Part shown: in pieces, positions 31,722 through 40,751 of the stretch
Layout: every line of letters begins with the position of its first letter
How positions within the stretch are numbered: position 1 is the first letter of the stretch
Assembly: GCF_040050925.1 (NCBI RefSeq)
Contig: NZ_CP157390.1
Location: 124,001 to 188,000, forward strand
Reading direction: 5' to 3'
Origin: Leifsonia sp. NPDC080035
Lineage (GTDB): Bacteria > Actinomycetota > Actinomycetes > Actinomycetales > Microbacteriaceae
DNA: 64,000 nucleotides
The notes under the pieces: model-generated
The model's input: the letters and a program-made list of their open reading frames with translations, nothing else
The model's database searches: none
Told to the model about the DNA's origin: nothing
Translations under genes and position numbers: made by a program

Positions 31722-31960
31722 TCCGGGCGCACAGGTCGGCCCTGAAACACGACATCAGCGAAACCGACGGCATCTACGCGGCCGAGCACGCCGTCTTCTT
31801 TTCGGACCTCGACGATGAGAGCCCCGCGCGGGAATTCCGACTCGGTTTCGACGCAGCGGGCCGCCTGCTCGAACTCGTCGTCCTACGCTTCGACAGCGGC
31901 GAGGAGTTGCTCATCCACGCGATGAAGGCGCGACCGGCGTACTACGAGCTTCTCGACTGA
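31718..31960 (+). CDS. Small putative toxin of a type II system
   Basis: 80 aa from TTG 31718, overlapping the antitoxin stop by 4 nt. Short alpha/beta protein: RSALKHDISETDGIYAAEHA, then a strand segment REFRLGFDAAGRLLELVVLR and C-terminal LIHAMKARPAYYELL. This resembles small BrnT-like/ribonuclease-fold toxins that follow RHH antitoxins in actinobacteria, with His and Arg/Lys residues that could be catalytic. The assignment is by layout plus weak similarity. Confidence 0.65.
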   Translation: MIRAHRSALKHDISETDGIYAAEHAVFFSDLDDESPAREFRLGFDAAGRLLELVVLRFDSGEELLIHAMKARPAYYELLD

Positions 31961-31982
31961 CCGTGCTTCGTGCTTCCGCGGC

Positions 31983-31988
31983 TAGGCT
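31983..31988 (+). promoter_or_regulatory. -10 box of the small membrane protein gene (leaderless)
   Basis: TAGGCT ends 6 nt before GTG 31995. Confidence 0.5.
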
Positions 31989-31994
31989 CGCGGG

Positions 31995-32405
31995 GTGAGG
32001 ATTACGACGATCACCGGGAAGATCATCTACATCGTCGGCGTGTTCGGGCTCATCCTTGTGCTGAACGGGTTGTTCCTCTTTCCGTACCTGAACCCGACGA
32101 TCGACGTGCTGATCGTGGCCGTGCTCAACGTGGCCTACGTGATCGTGGGCGTGCGCACCTTCCGCGGCGCCGGCGAGAACCGCGACGACCCGCGCGCCTG
32201 GTGGCGGGCAACCGCGCGCCCCGCGGCCGGCTTCTGGCTGGGCGGCATCCTCGCCTTCCTGGCGTTCATCGCCGGTGTCGGGGCGTTCTCCAGCAAGCCG
32301 GAGAACGCGTTCGTGCCCGCGGTCGCGTTCTTGGCGTACGCGCTGCTCGCCGTGTTCTACCTGCACTCCTCCTACCGCTTGCACAGCATGGACGTCGCCC
32401 CCTGA
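31995..32405 (+). CDS. Four-helix hypothetical membrane protein
   Basis: 136 aa from GTG 31995. Four predicted membrane helices: IIYIVGVFGLILVLNGLFLF, IDVLIVAVLNVAYVIVGVRT, FWLGGILAFLAFIAGVGAF and FVPAVAFLAYALLAVFYL, with a charged loop GAGENRDDPRAWWRATARP between the second and third. No known family recognised. Monocistronic; convergent with the acyl-CoA ligase across hairpin A2. Confidence 0.75.
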   Translation: MRITTITGKIIYIVGVFGLILVLNGLFLFPYLNPTIDVLIVAVLNVAYVIVGVRTFRGAGENRDDPRAWWRATARPAAGFWLGGILAFLAFIAGVGAFSSKPENAFVPAVAFLAYALLAVFYLHSSYRLHSMDVAP

Positions 32406-32421
32406 TCCCAGCCCGCGCGAA

Positions 32422-32489
32422 GCCCGCGAGTACGAAGATTCTCTCCGTACTCGTCGGTTTCGGGCGCATTTTCTGCGTACTCGACGGTC
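32422..32489. repeat. Intergenic hairpin element, family A copy 2
   Basis: Same element as 885-951, with CGAGTACG...CGTACTCG and the distal GCATTTTCTGCGTACTCG. It fills the gap between convergent genes and its last two bases reach the acyl-CoA ligase stop codon. Confidence 0.75.
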
Positions 32490-34056
32490 AGGCGACCGGG
32501 GTCTCCGCCTCGTAGCGGGCGACCAGCTCGCGCTTGAGCACCTTGCCGCTCGGCCCGAGCGGCAGCGCCTCCAGGATCTCCACCCGGCGCGGGAACTTGT
32601 ACGCCGCCACGTGCTCCTGAGCGAACGCCAGCAGGTCCTCCGCCTCGGCGCTCGTGCCCGGCATCAGCGTCACCGCGGCCATGATCTCCTGGCCGTGCGT
32701 CTCGTGCGCGACGCCGAACACCGCCACCATCGCGACGGCGGGATGCGTCGACAGCACCTCCTCCACCTCCCGCGGGTACACGTTGTAGCCGTTGCGCACG
32801 ATCATGTCCTTCTTGCGGTCCACGATGGTGATGTAGTCGTCGTCGCTCTTGGTGCCGAGGTCGCCCGTGCGGAACCAGCCGTCCACGACCGCCTCGGCGT
32901 TCGCCTCCGGCAGGTTCAGGTACCCCTTCATGAGGTTGTGGCCGCGCACCACGATCTCGCCGAGCTCCCCGCGCGGCAGCAGCTCGATCCGGTCGTCCAC
33001 CTCCGCGTCGGCGATCTCGACGTCCACGCCCCAGATCGGCGTGCCGACGGTCCCGACCCTGGTCGGCAGCCCGCGGTGATTGAAGGACGCGACGGGCGAG
33101 GTCTCGGTGAGCCCGTAGCCCTCGTGCACGTCGATGCCGTACACCTCCTTCATCCGCTCGATGACGGCGACAGGGATGGCCGCTCCGCCGCTCATCCCGT
33201 AGCGCAGCGGCGGCCGCTCCGGATTCGACTTCGCCGCCTCCAGCAGCGCGATGTACATCGTCGGGACGCCGGTCATGATCGTGCAGCCGTGCGCGTTCAG
33301 GAGCTGCAGGGCGGTCGCGCCGTCGAACTTCGGCACGAGCACGACGGCCGCGCCCGCCCGGAAGCCCATGTTCATCACGCACGTCTGGCCGAACGTGTGG
33401 AACAGCGGAAGGCAGCCGAGGATGCGGTCCTCCGGCTCCACGTCCAGCGCGCCGGCGAGGAGCACGTTCACCTGCTCGACGAGCGAGAAGTGGCAGCCCT
33501 CCGCACCCTTCGGCTTGCCGGTCGTCCCGCTCGTGTACAGAATCGTCGCGGTGTCGAACGGGTCGCGCGGCAGGTACGTGTCGATCGGCGTCGCGGCGGC
33601 CGCCTCCTGCTCCAGCCGGGGGAACGGCAGCTGGTCGGCCAGCTCGTCCGGCACCAGCACCGAGAGCGTGTCCACCCCGGCGAGCGCCGCCCCCTTCGCA
33701 CCCTCGCCGAGCAGCGGGGCCGCGCAGATCAGCAGCGACGCCCCGGAGTCGCGCAGCACGTATACGATCTCCTCCGCCTTCAGCAGCGCGTGGATGGGGA
33801 CGACCACCGCGCCGAGCGCGAGGACGCCGTAGTAGGCGCGCGGGAAGTCCGGCACGTTCGGGATCATCAGAGCCACCCGGTCCCCGGGCCCGACGCCGCG
33901 GTCGCGCAGCGCCCCCGCGTAGCGCCTGGTCTGCTCCCACAGCTCGCCGTACCGGATCTCCGCCCCGCCGAAGACGAGGGCGACGTTGTCGGGCAGCCGG
34001 TGCGCGGTCTCGGCCAGGATGCTGGCGACCGACATGGTGGCAAAGCCGTGGTTCAT
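32488..34056 (-). CDS. Long-chain fatty-acid-CoA ligase-like enzyme
   Basis: 522 aa ANL-superfamily enzyme: ATP + carboxylic acid + CoA to acyl-CoA. Motifs: ATP loop ILYTSGTTGKPKGAEG, VHEGYGLTETSPVASFNHRG, RTGDLGTKSDDDYITIVDRK, hinge Lys-rich KKDMIVRNGYNVYPREVEE, and C-terminal catalytic Lys in PLGPSGKVLKREL. Length and motifs fit medium/long-chain acyl-CoA ligases (FadD13-like). Chain length is not predictable. Monocistronic; divergent to hrpA. Confidence 0.92.
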   Translation of the reverse strand: MNHGFATMSVASILAETAHRLPDNVALVFGGAEIRYGELWEQTRRYAGALRDRGVGPGDRVALMIPNVPDFPRAYYGVLALGAVVVPIHALLKAEEIVYVLRDSGASLLICAAPLLGEGAKGAALAGVDTLSVLVPDELADQLPFPRLEQEAAAATPIDTYLPRDPFDTATILYTSGTTGKPKGAEGCHFSLVEQVNVLLAGALDVEPEDRILGCLPLFHTFGQTCVMNMGFRAGAAVVLVPKFDGATALQLLNAHGCTIMTGVPTMYIALLEAAKSNPERPPLRYGMSGGAAIPVAVIERMKEVYGIDVHEGYGLTETSPVASFNHRGLPTRVGTVGTPIWGVDVEIADAEVDDRIELLPRGELGEIVVRGHNLMKGYLNLPEANAEAVVDGWFRTGDLGTKSDDDYITIVDRKKDMIVRNGYNVYPREVEEVLSTHPAVAMVAVFGVAHETHGQEIMAAVTLMPGTSAEAEDLLAFAQEHVAAYKFPRRVEILEALPLGPSGKVLKRELVARYEAETPVA

Positions 34057-34185
34057 TTCGGGGGCTCCTTCGTCGTCGTTGACAGGACCCGTTCGGGTTG
34101 AGGGAAACCTACGTCACCGCCACCCGCGCCGCAACGCCCCCGTGCGGGCGGCCGCCCCGGCTGCACTCCCGCCCCCTCCGCCGGA

Positions 34186-34191
34186 TAGACT
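34186..34191 (+). promoter_or_regulatory. -10 box of hrpA
   Basis: TAGACT, 9 nt before the ATG at 34201; the spacer contains GGAGGG, so the mRNA is very short-leadered at most. Confidence 0.45.
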
Positions 34192-34200
34192 GGAGGGCTC

Positions 34201-37200
34201 ATGTCTGCCCCCGCCGCCCTCCCCCGCATCACGTTCCCGCCCGAGCTGCCGGTCAGCCAGCGGCGGGACGACATCGCGCGCGCGATCAGCGAGAACCAGG
34301 TCGTGATCGTCGCCGGCGAGACCGGGTCGGGCAAGACGACGCAGCTGCCGAAGATCTGCCTGGAGCTCGGGCGCACCTCGATCGGCCACACCCAGCCGCG
34401 GCGGATCGCCGCGCGCACGATCGCCGAGCGCATCGCCGAGGAGCTCGGCCAGTCCGTCGGCGAGCTGGTGGGCTACCAGGTCCGCTTCACCGACCGGGTG
34501 TCGCAGGCGACCAGGATCAAGCTGATGACCGACGGCATCCTGCTGAACGAGATCCACCGCGACCGGCTGCTGCGCAAATACGACACGATCATCATCGACG
34601 AGGCCCACGAGCGCAGCCTCAACATCGACTTCCTGCTCGGTTACCTCAGGGAGCTGCTGCCGAAGCGTCCCGACCTGAAGGTGATCATCACGTCGGCGAC
34701 GATCGACCCGGAGAGCTTCGCCGCGCACTTCGCCGCCGCCGACGGCACTCCTGCGCCGATCGTCGAGGTGTCCGGCCGTACGTTCCCGGTCGAGATCCGC
34801 TACCGGCCGCTCGTCGCCGAGCAGCTGGAGGAGGACGAGGACGACCCGGATCCCGTCCCCGGCGCCGACCGCGACTACCTGCAGGGCATCAACGACGCCC
34901 TCGACGAGCTCGCCCGCGAGGCCGGTGGCGATGTGCTCGTCTTCCTCTCCGGCGAGACCGAGATCCGGGATGCGGCGGACGCGATCCGCGGCAGGAACCT
35001 GCCGGGCACCGAGGTGCTGCCGCTCTACGGCCGGCTCTCCGCCGCCGAGCAGCACCGCGTCTTCCAGCCCTCGGCGATGCCGGGCGTGCGGCGCCGGGTG
35101 GTGCTTGCGACGAACGTCGCCGAGACCAGCCTCACCGTCCCCGGCATCAAGTACGTGATCGACGCCGGGACCGCGCGCATCAGCCGCTACTCCACGCGGG
35201 CGAAGGTGCAGCGGCTGCCGATCGAGGCGGTGTCGCAGGCGAGCGCCAACCAGCGCTCTGGGCGCTCCGGCCGCACCAGCGACGGCATCGCCATCCGGTT
35301 GTACTCGCAGGAGGACTTCGAGAAGCGTCCCGAGTTCACCGAGCCGGAGATCCTGCGCACCAACCTCGCTGCGGTCATCCTGCAGATGATCTCGCTCGGC
35401 CTCGGCGACATCGCCGCGTTCCCGTTCCTCACCCCGCCGGACTCGCGGGGCATCAAGGACGGTCTCGACCTGCTCGCGGAGCTCGGCGCGGTGGTGAAGG
35501 GGAAGGACGGGTCCAACGCCCTCACCAAGGTCGGCCGCTCGCTCGCCCAGCTCCCGATCGACCCGCGGTTCGCCCGGATGGTCGTGGAGTCGAAGCGGCA
35601 CAACACCTCCCGCGAGGTGATGGCCATCGTCGCCGGGCTCACCATCCAGGATGTTCGCGAGCGCCCGGTCGAGAAGCGCGGCAGCGCGGACGAGAAGCAC
35701 GCGCGCTTCGCCGACCCGACCAGCGACTTCCTGACCCTGCTGAACCTCTGGAACTACCTGGAGGAGAAGAAGAAGGAGCTCTCCTCCTCCGCATTCCGCC
35801 GGCTGTGCAAGGCCGAGTACCTGAACTTCCTGCGGGTGCGCGAGTGGCAGGACGTCTACCGGCAGCTTCGCCAGCTGGCGAAGCCGCTCGGCCTCACGAT
35901 CGGCGAGCCCTCGGTGAACCCGGACGGCATCCACCGCTCGCTGCTGGCCGGGCTGCTCTCGCACATCGGCATCAAGGACCTCACCGCCTCCGGCAACAAG
36001 GGCGGCGCGCGCGGCTCGCGGCAGTCGGAGTACCTCGGCGCGCGGCAGGCGCGGTTCGTGATCTTCCCCGGATCGACGCTCGCCAAGAAGCAGCCGAACA
36101 CGATCATGTCCGCCGAGCTGGTGGAGACCTCCCGGCTGTTCGCGCGCACCAACGCCGCCATCGACCCGGCCTGGGCGGAGCCGATCGCCGGGGATCTCTG
36201 CAAGCGGCAGTACAGCGAGCCGCACTGGGAGAAGAACCAGGGCGCGGTCGTCGCGTACGAGCGGGTCACGCTGTACGGCGTCCCGATCATCTCTCGCCGC
36301 CGCGTGCAGTACGCGCGCATCGACGCTGAGCTCTCCCGGGAGCTGTTCATCCGGCATGCACTCGTCGACGGCGAGTGGGACTCGCACCAGGCGTTCGACC
36401 GCGCCAACCGGAAGCTGCGCGCCGAGCTGCGCGAGCTGGAGGAGCGCACCAGGCGACGCGACATCCTGAACGACGACGAGGCGGTCTTCGAGTTCTACGA
36501 CCGCCGCATCCCGGCCGACGTCGTCTCCACCCGCACGTTCGAGGGATGGTGGAAGAAGGCCAGGAACGAGACGCCGGACCTGCTCACGATGACCCAGGAG
36601 GCGCTCCTCGACGAGGAGGCCGCCGACGTCGACGAGGAGGCGTTCCCTCCCGTGTGGCGGCAGGGCGACCAGCGGCTCACGCTGCGCTACCGCTTCGAGC
36701 CGGGCGCGGAGGACGACGGGGTGACCGTCCAGGTGCCGCTGCCCCTCCTCGCCGGCCTCCTGCCGGACGGCTTCGACTGGCAGGTCCCCGGGCTCCGGCA
36801 CGAGCTCGTGACCGCGCTGATCAAGTCGCTGCCGAAGGCGATCCGCCGCCAGGTGGTCCCCGCCGCCGACTGGGCGCAGCGCCTGCTCGGCGAGCTCTCC
36901 GATGCCGCCGGGATGCGCGCACACGACGGCGCGAAGCCCGCGGCCTCCCTCGCCGACACGCTCGCCGCGACGATCTCGCGGCTCACCGGCTCCCGCGTCA
37001 GCGGAAGCGACTTCGACCTCGAGCGGCTGCCCGCGCACCTGCGCCCGACCTTCCAGGTGATCGGCGAACGCGGCCGCCCGCTCGCCTCCGGCAAGGACCT
37101 CGGCGCGCTGCAGGACCGGCTCCGGTCGCGCGCGCGGGACTCGGTGGCGCGCGTGGCGGAGGCGCGGACCCCGAACGCTCTGGAGCGCGCCGGGCTCACG

Positions 37201-38061
37201 ACGTGGGACTTCGACGAGCTGCCACGGTTCCTCGACAGCACGCAGAAGGGCCCGAACGGCACCACGAACACCATCCGGGCGTATCCCGCGTTGGTGGACG
37301 ACGGCCAGAGCGTGAGCATCCGGCTGATGTCGACGCCGGCCGACCAGGCCCGGGCGATCCCGGGAGGCGTACGCCGGCTGCTGCTGGCGAGCATCCCGTC
37401 GCCCGTCGCGTACGTGCAGCAGCACCTCACGTCGAACGAGAAGCTCACCCTCGCGGCCAGCCCGTACCCGAATACCAAGGCACTGTTCGACGACTGCCTG
37501 CTCGCGGTGATCGACTCGGTGCTGTACCGGATGAAGCCGGACGGCCAACTGTTCATGCGGGCCGAGTTCGAGGCGGTGCGCGACCGGGTCTCCGGCGTGG
37601 TGATGGACTCGATGTTCGAGACCGTCGCACTCGTCACCCGAATCCTGACCGCCGCCCGGGCCGCGGACAAGGCGATCTCGGGCACGACCGCCCTGGCCTA
37701 CCTGCCCGCGCTGAACGACGCCAAGGGCCAGCTCGCGGGGCTGGTCTATCCTGGATTCGTCTCGGCGACCGGCCTGCCGCAGCTCGCGCAGCTCCCCCGC
37801 TACCTGAACGGGATCACCCAGCGCATGCAGGCGCTCCCGACGAACCCCGGACGCGACCGCGCCTGGCAGACGCAGGTGGAGACGGCGGTGGCGCTCTACA
37901 CGGACGCCGGCGGCCGCATCCCGCCCGCGCCGCACGCGCCGGAGCACCTCGTGCACGCCCGCTGGATGCTGGAGGAGTTCCGCGTCTCCCTGTTCGCGCA
38001 GTCCCTCGGCACCGCCGAGACCGTCTCCCTCCAGCGCATCCGCAAGGTCCTCGGCTCCTGA
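34201..38061 (+). CDS. hrpA: ATP-dependent RNA helicase HrpA
   Basis: 1286 aa, the normal length of bacterial HrpA. DEAH-box core: motif I VIVAGETGSGKTTQLPK near residue 40, motif II IIIDEAHERSLN, motif III ITSATIDPESF, then motif V/VI VLATNVAETSLTVPGIKYVI and NQRSGRSGRTSDG. Helicase-associated (HA2) and OB-fold regions follow, and the C-terminal ~550 residues are the DUF3418 domain unique to HrpA. In E. coli it helps mRNA processing and rescue of stalled ribosomes. It stands alone and ends before hairpin B1. Confidence 0.97.
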   Translation: MSAPAALPRITFPPELPVSQRRDDIARAISENQVVIVAGETGSGKTTQLPKICLELGRTSIGHTQPRRIAARTIAERIAEELGQSVGELVGYQVRFTDRVSQATRIKLMTDGILLNEIHRDRLLRKYDTIIIDEAHERSLNIDFLLGYLRELLPKRPDLKVIITSATIDPESFAAHFAAADGTPAPIVEVSGRTFPVEIRYRPLVAEQLEEDEDDPDPVPGADRDYLQGINDALDELAREAGGDVLVFLSGETEIRDAADAIRGRNLPGTEVLPLYGRLSAAEQHRVFQPSAMPGVRRRVVLATNVAETSLTVPGIKYVIDAGTARISRYSTRAKVQRLPIEAVSQASANQRSGRSGRTSDGIAIRLYSQEDFEKRPEFTEPEILRTNLAAVILQMISLGLGDIAAFPFLTPPDSRGIKDGLDLLAELGAVVKGKDGSNALTKVGRSLAQLPIDPRFARMVVESKRHNTSREVMAIVAGLTIQDVRERPVEKRGSADEKHARFADPTSDFLTLLNLWNYLEEKKKELSSSAFRRLCKAEYLNFLRVREWQDVYRQLRQLAKPLGLTIGEPSVNPDGIHRSLLAGLLSHIGIKDLTASGNKGGARGSRQSEYLGARQARFVIFPGSTLAKKQPNTIMSAELVETSRLFARTNAAIDPAWAEPIAGDLCKRQYSEPHWEKNQGAVVAYERVTLYGVPIISRRRVQYARIDAELSRELFIRHALVDGEWDSHQAFDRANRKLRAELRELEERTRRRDILNDDEAVFEFYDRRIPADVVSTRTFEGWWKKARNETPDLLTMTQEALLDEEAADVDEEAFPPVWRQGDQRLTLRYRFEPGAEDDGVTVQVPLPLLAGLLPDGFDWQVPGLRHELVTALIKSLPKAIRRQVVPAADWAQRLLGELSDAAGMRAHDGAKPAASLADTLAATISRLTGSRVSGSDFDLERLPAHLRPTFQVIGERGRPLASGKDLGALQDRLRSRARDSVARVAEARTPNALERAGLTTWDFDELPRFLDSTQKGPNGTTNTIRAYPALVDDGQSVSIRLMSTPADQARAIPGGVRRLLLASIPSPVAYVQQHLTSNEKLTLAASPYPNTKALFDDCLLAVIDSVLYRMKPDGQLFMRAEFEAVRDRVSGVVMDSMFETVALVTRILTAARAADKAISGTTALAYLPALNDAKGQLAGLVYPGFVSATGLPQLAQLPRYLNGITQRMQALPTNPGRDRAWQTQVETAVALYTDAGGRIPPAPHAPEHLVHARWMLEEFRVSLFAQSLGTAETVSLQRIRKVLGS

Positions 38062-38076
38062 TTCGCCCGGCGAGCT

Positions 38077-38137
38077 GCCGAACACATGAAAAAGGTCGCC
38101 TTTCGGGTCGATTCGCGACATTTTTCCTGTGCTCGGC
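38077..38137. repeat. Intergenic hairpin element, family B copy 1
   Basis: Arms 38077-38099 and 38115-38137 pair at 20 of 23 positions. The right arm GCGACATTTTTCCTGTGCTC is nearly the same as that of copy 2 at 42421-42447. It lies between the convergent hrpA and SDR genes, each arm containing an A- or T-run, so it could act as a bidirectional terminator. Confidence 0.75.
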
Positions 38138-38151
38138 GGCCCGAAGCGAGG

Positions 38152-38904
38152 CTAGACGGGCAGGTGGAAGCCGCCGTTGGAGTGCAGGAGCTGGCCGTTG
38201 ATCCAGCCGCCGCGGTCGGAGAGCAGGAACGAGACGAGGTCGGCGGTGTCCTCGGGGCGGCCGAGGCGGCCGAGCGCGGTCTCGGCGGCGAGCGCGTCGG
38301 CGAGCTCCGGCGTCATCCAGCCGGTGTCGATCGGGCCGGGGTTCAGCACGTTGGCGGTGATGCCGAGGGCCGCCAGCTCCACCGCGGCCGCGATCACGAT
38401 GCGGTCGAGCGCGCCCTTGCTCGCGCCGTACGGCATGTTGTGCGCGGTGTGGTCGCTGGTCAGCGCAACGATCCGCCCCGACCCGCGCGGGCCATCGAAC
38501 CGCTCGGCGAACGCCTTGATGAGGAGCCAGGTGCCGCGCGTGTTCACCGCGAAGTGCCGGTCGAAGGCCTCGACGCTGGTGTCGAGGATGCCGCTGTCCA
38601 CCGAGTGCGCGTGGCTGGCGACCAGCGCGCGCACCGGGCCGAGCCCCGCGTGCACCCGGGCGATGGCCTCGGCGGGGGCCTGCGGATGCGCGACGTCGAC
38701 CGCGACCGGCAGGGCCCGGGCGCCGAGCGCACGCAGGTCGTCCGCCAGCTCGTCGTGGACGCCGGTGCCCCACGGCATCCCGGCGTCGTAGTCGTCCCAG
38801 AAGCCGAAGGCGACGTCCCAGCCGTCCGCGGCGAGGCGCCGGCAGATGCCGTCCCCGATCGAGCCTGGACGACTGGCACCGGTGACGAAGACGACGGGTC
38901 GCAT
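38152..38904 (-). CDS. Short-chain dehydrogenase/reductase
   Basis: 250 aa. The cofactor loop is unusual for an SDR, VFVTGASRPGSIGDGICRRL, with an insertion in TGxxxGxG as in some FabG/FabI-like enzymes. The catalytic Tyr-Lys is in YGASKGALDRIV with Ser in IVALTSDHT less clear. C-terminal ending RGGWINGQLLHSNGGFHLP is typical. Substrate unknown. The gene is bounded by hairpins B1 and D2. Confidence 0.9.
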   Translation of the reverse strand: MRPVVFVTGASRPGSIGDGICRRLAADGWDVAFGFWDDYDAGMPWGTGVHDELADDLRALGARALPVAVDVAHPQAPAEAIARVHAGLGPVRALVASHAHSVDSGILDTSVEAFDRHFAVNTRGTWLLIKAFAERFDGPRGSGRIVALTSDHTAHNMPYGASKGALDRIVIAAAVELAALGITANVLNPGPIDTGWMTPELADALAAETALGRLGRPEDTADLVSFLLSDRGGWINGQLLHSNGGFHLPV

Positions 38905-38912
38905 CCCGCGAT

Positions 38913-38980
38913 GCTATCCGTTCCGGAGTTCTGCACGCGACACGCCGGGCGCGAGCGTGCAGAACTCCGGAAGCGATGGC
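38913..38980. repeat. Intergenic hairpin element, family D copy 2
   Basis: Arms 38913-38937 and 38956-38980 pair at 22 of 25 positions (core TTCCGGAGTTCTGCACG). The loop begins CGACACGCCG (38938-38947) as in copy 1 at 12061. It lies just 3' of the amino-acid ABC ATPase gene. Confidence 0.75.
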
Positions 38981-38986
38981 GAGGGG

Positions 38987-39763
38987 CTACAGCACCTTCG
39001 AGAGGAAGCTGCGGGTGCGCTGGTGCTGCGGGTTGGCGAGCACCTCGCGCGGGTCGCCCGCCTCGACGACGACGCCGCCGTCCATGAAGACCAGCTCGTC
39101 CGCCACCTCGCGGGCGAAGCCCATCTCGTGCGTGACGACGACCATCGTCATGCCGGACGCCGCCAGCCCCTTCATCACGTCGAGCACTTCGCCGACGAGC
39201 TCCGGGTCGAGCGCCGAGGTGGGCTCGTCGAAGAGCATCAGCTTCGGGTCCATCGCCAGCGCTCGCGCGATGGCGACGCGCTGCTGCTGGCCGCCCGAGA
39301 GCTGCGACGGGTAGTGGTCGCCCTTGTCGGCGAGTCCGACCCTGGCGAGCAGCTCGTTCGCCCGCTCGATCGCGCGCGCCTTCGGCAGGCCCTTCACCCG
39401 GATCGGCGCCTCGATGATGTTCTCGAGCGCCGTCATGTGCGGGAACAGGTTGAAGCGCTGGAACACCATCCCGATCTCGCGGCGCTGGCGGTTCGCCTCC
39501 TTCGGCTTCAGCTCGTAGAGCTTGTCGCCGTGCTGCCGGTAGCCGACCACTTCTCCGTCGACGGAGAGGCGTCCCGCATCCACCCGCTCCAGGTGGTTGA
39601 TGCAGCGCAGGAACGTGGACTTGCCGGAGCCGGAGGGGCCGATGATGCAGAGCACCTCGCCCGGCCTCACCGACAGGGAGATGGACTTGAGCACCTCGTT
39701 CGAGCCGAAGCTCTTCGAGACGCCCTCGGCCAGCACCATCGGGGTCACGGTCGTGTCGGTCAT
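38987..39763 (-). CDS. Polar amino-acid ABC transporter ATP-binding protein
   Basis: 258 aa from ATG 39763 (4-nt overlap with permease). GlnQ/HisP type: Walker A IIGPSGSGKSTFLRCINHLE, Q-loop MVFQRFNLFPHMT, signature LSGGQQQRVAIARALA, Walker B LMLFDEPTSALDPELV, switch His VVTHEMGFAREVAD. It powers import of a polar amino acid with the permease and binding protein upstream in the same operon. Confidence 0.96.
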   Translation of the reverse strand: MTDTTVTPMVLAEGVSKSFGSNEVLKSISLSVRPGEVLCIIGPSGSGKSTFLRCINHLERVDAGRLSVDGEVVGYRQHGDKLYELKPKEANRQRREIGMVFQRFNLFPHMTALENIIEAPIRVKGLPKARAIERANELLARVGLADKGDHYPSQLSGGQQQRVAIARALAMDPKLMLFDEPTSALDPELVGEVLDVMKGLAASGMTMVVVTHEMGFAREVADELVFMDGGVVVEAGDPREVLANPQHQRTRSFLSKVL

Positions 39764-40746
39764 CCCTTGCCTCCCAGGTCGTTGCCGTCGGGAGCCCCGG
39801 CGGCGGGCAGCGCACCGGTGGCGAGCGCCGGCTCCTGCTTGTCGGGTCGCCGCGCGTTCACGCCGCGCGAGAACCGCTTCTCCAGGAAGTACTGCCCGAT
39901 CATCAGGAGCGACGTGAACAGCAGATACCAGAGCGATGCAACGATCAGCAGCGGGATGGGCGTGTAGGTCACGGCCGAGATGTCGCGCGCGACGCCGTAC
40001 AGGTCGGTGGTCAGCGGGATCGCCGCCACCAGCGACGTCGTCTTCAGCATCGAGATGACCTCGTTGCCGGTCGGCGGGATGATGACCCGCATCGCCTGCG
40101 GGATCACGATCCTGGTCATCGTCTGCCACCAGGACATGCCGAGCGCGGTCGCCGCCTCCTCCTGGCCGCTGTCGACCGAGAGCAGGCCGGCGCGCACGAT
40201 CTCCGCCATGTACGCCGCCTCGTTGAGCGCGAGGCCGATGACCGCGATGATGAACGCGTTCTGCATGAAGCCCAGGTCGAGGTTCACGCCCAGGTTCGTC
40301 CATGGCACGCCGAGGAAGAGGTGCGGGTAGATCAGCGAGAACAGGCCCCAGAAGACCAGCTGCACGTAGACAGGCGTCCCGCGGAAGACCCAGAGGTACA
40401 GCCAGGCGATCGACTTCACCACCGGATTCGGCGAGAGCCGCATGACCGCGAGGATCAGGCCGAGGATGACGCCGATGATCATCGAGTAGACCGTCAGCTG
40501 GAGCGTCACGAGCGCGGCGGCGCTGATCCGCTTGTCGAACACGTACTTGCCCACGTACTGCCAGCCGTAGGCATCGCGCTGGGCGGCGTCCACGACGAAC
40601 CACACCAGGAGCAGGATCAGCACGACGGCGAAGAAGATCCGCCAGGGGTGCCTGAGCTTGATCGCCTTGATCGGCTCGGACGGCGGGGCGCCGGCCGGCG
40701 ACGGGACGGAACCCGTCGCCGGTCCGGCAGGGGTGCCCTGCGACAT
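39760..40746 (-). CDS. Amino-acid ABC transporter permease
   Basis: 328 aa from ATG 40746. A Pro/Ala-rich cytoplasmic N-terminus, then a first helix FFAVVLILLLVWFVVDAA and a HisM/GlnP-type permease domain (LQLTVYSMIIGVILGLILAV, YLWVFRGTPVYVQLVFW, DSGQEEAATALGMSWWQTMT as the EAA loop). One permease gene only, so the channel is presumably a homodimer. A C-terminal hydrophilic tail of about 40 residues is unusual. Confidence 0.94.
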   Translation of the reverse strand: MSQGTPAGPATGSVPSPAGAPPSEPIKAIKLRHPWRIFFAVVLILLLVWFVVDAAQRDAYGWQYVGKYVFDKRISAAALVTLQLTVYSMIIGVILGLILAVMRLSPNPVVKSIAWLYLWVFRGTPVYVQLVFWGLFSLIYPHLFLGVPWTNLGVNLDLGFMQNAFIIAVIGLALNEAAYMAEIVRAGLLSVDSGQEEAATALGMSWWQTMTRIVIPQAMRVIIPPTGNEVISMLKTTSLVAAIPLTTDLYGVARDISAVTYTPIPLLIVASLWYLLFTSLLMIGQYFLEKRFSRGVNARRPDKQEPALATGALPAAGAPDGNDLGGKG

Positions 40747-40751
40747 GGAAC

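Noticed and set aside
34114..38121. Open frame of 1335 codons on the minus strand opposite hrpA
   Set aside because: It mirrors a full-length HrpA with all helicase motifs; the antisense frame is Arg/Val/Gly-rich low-complexity, as expected from GC-rich shadow frames.
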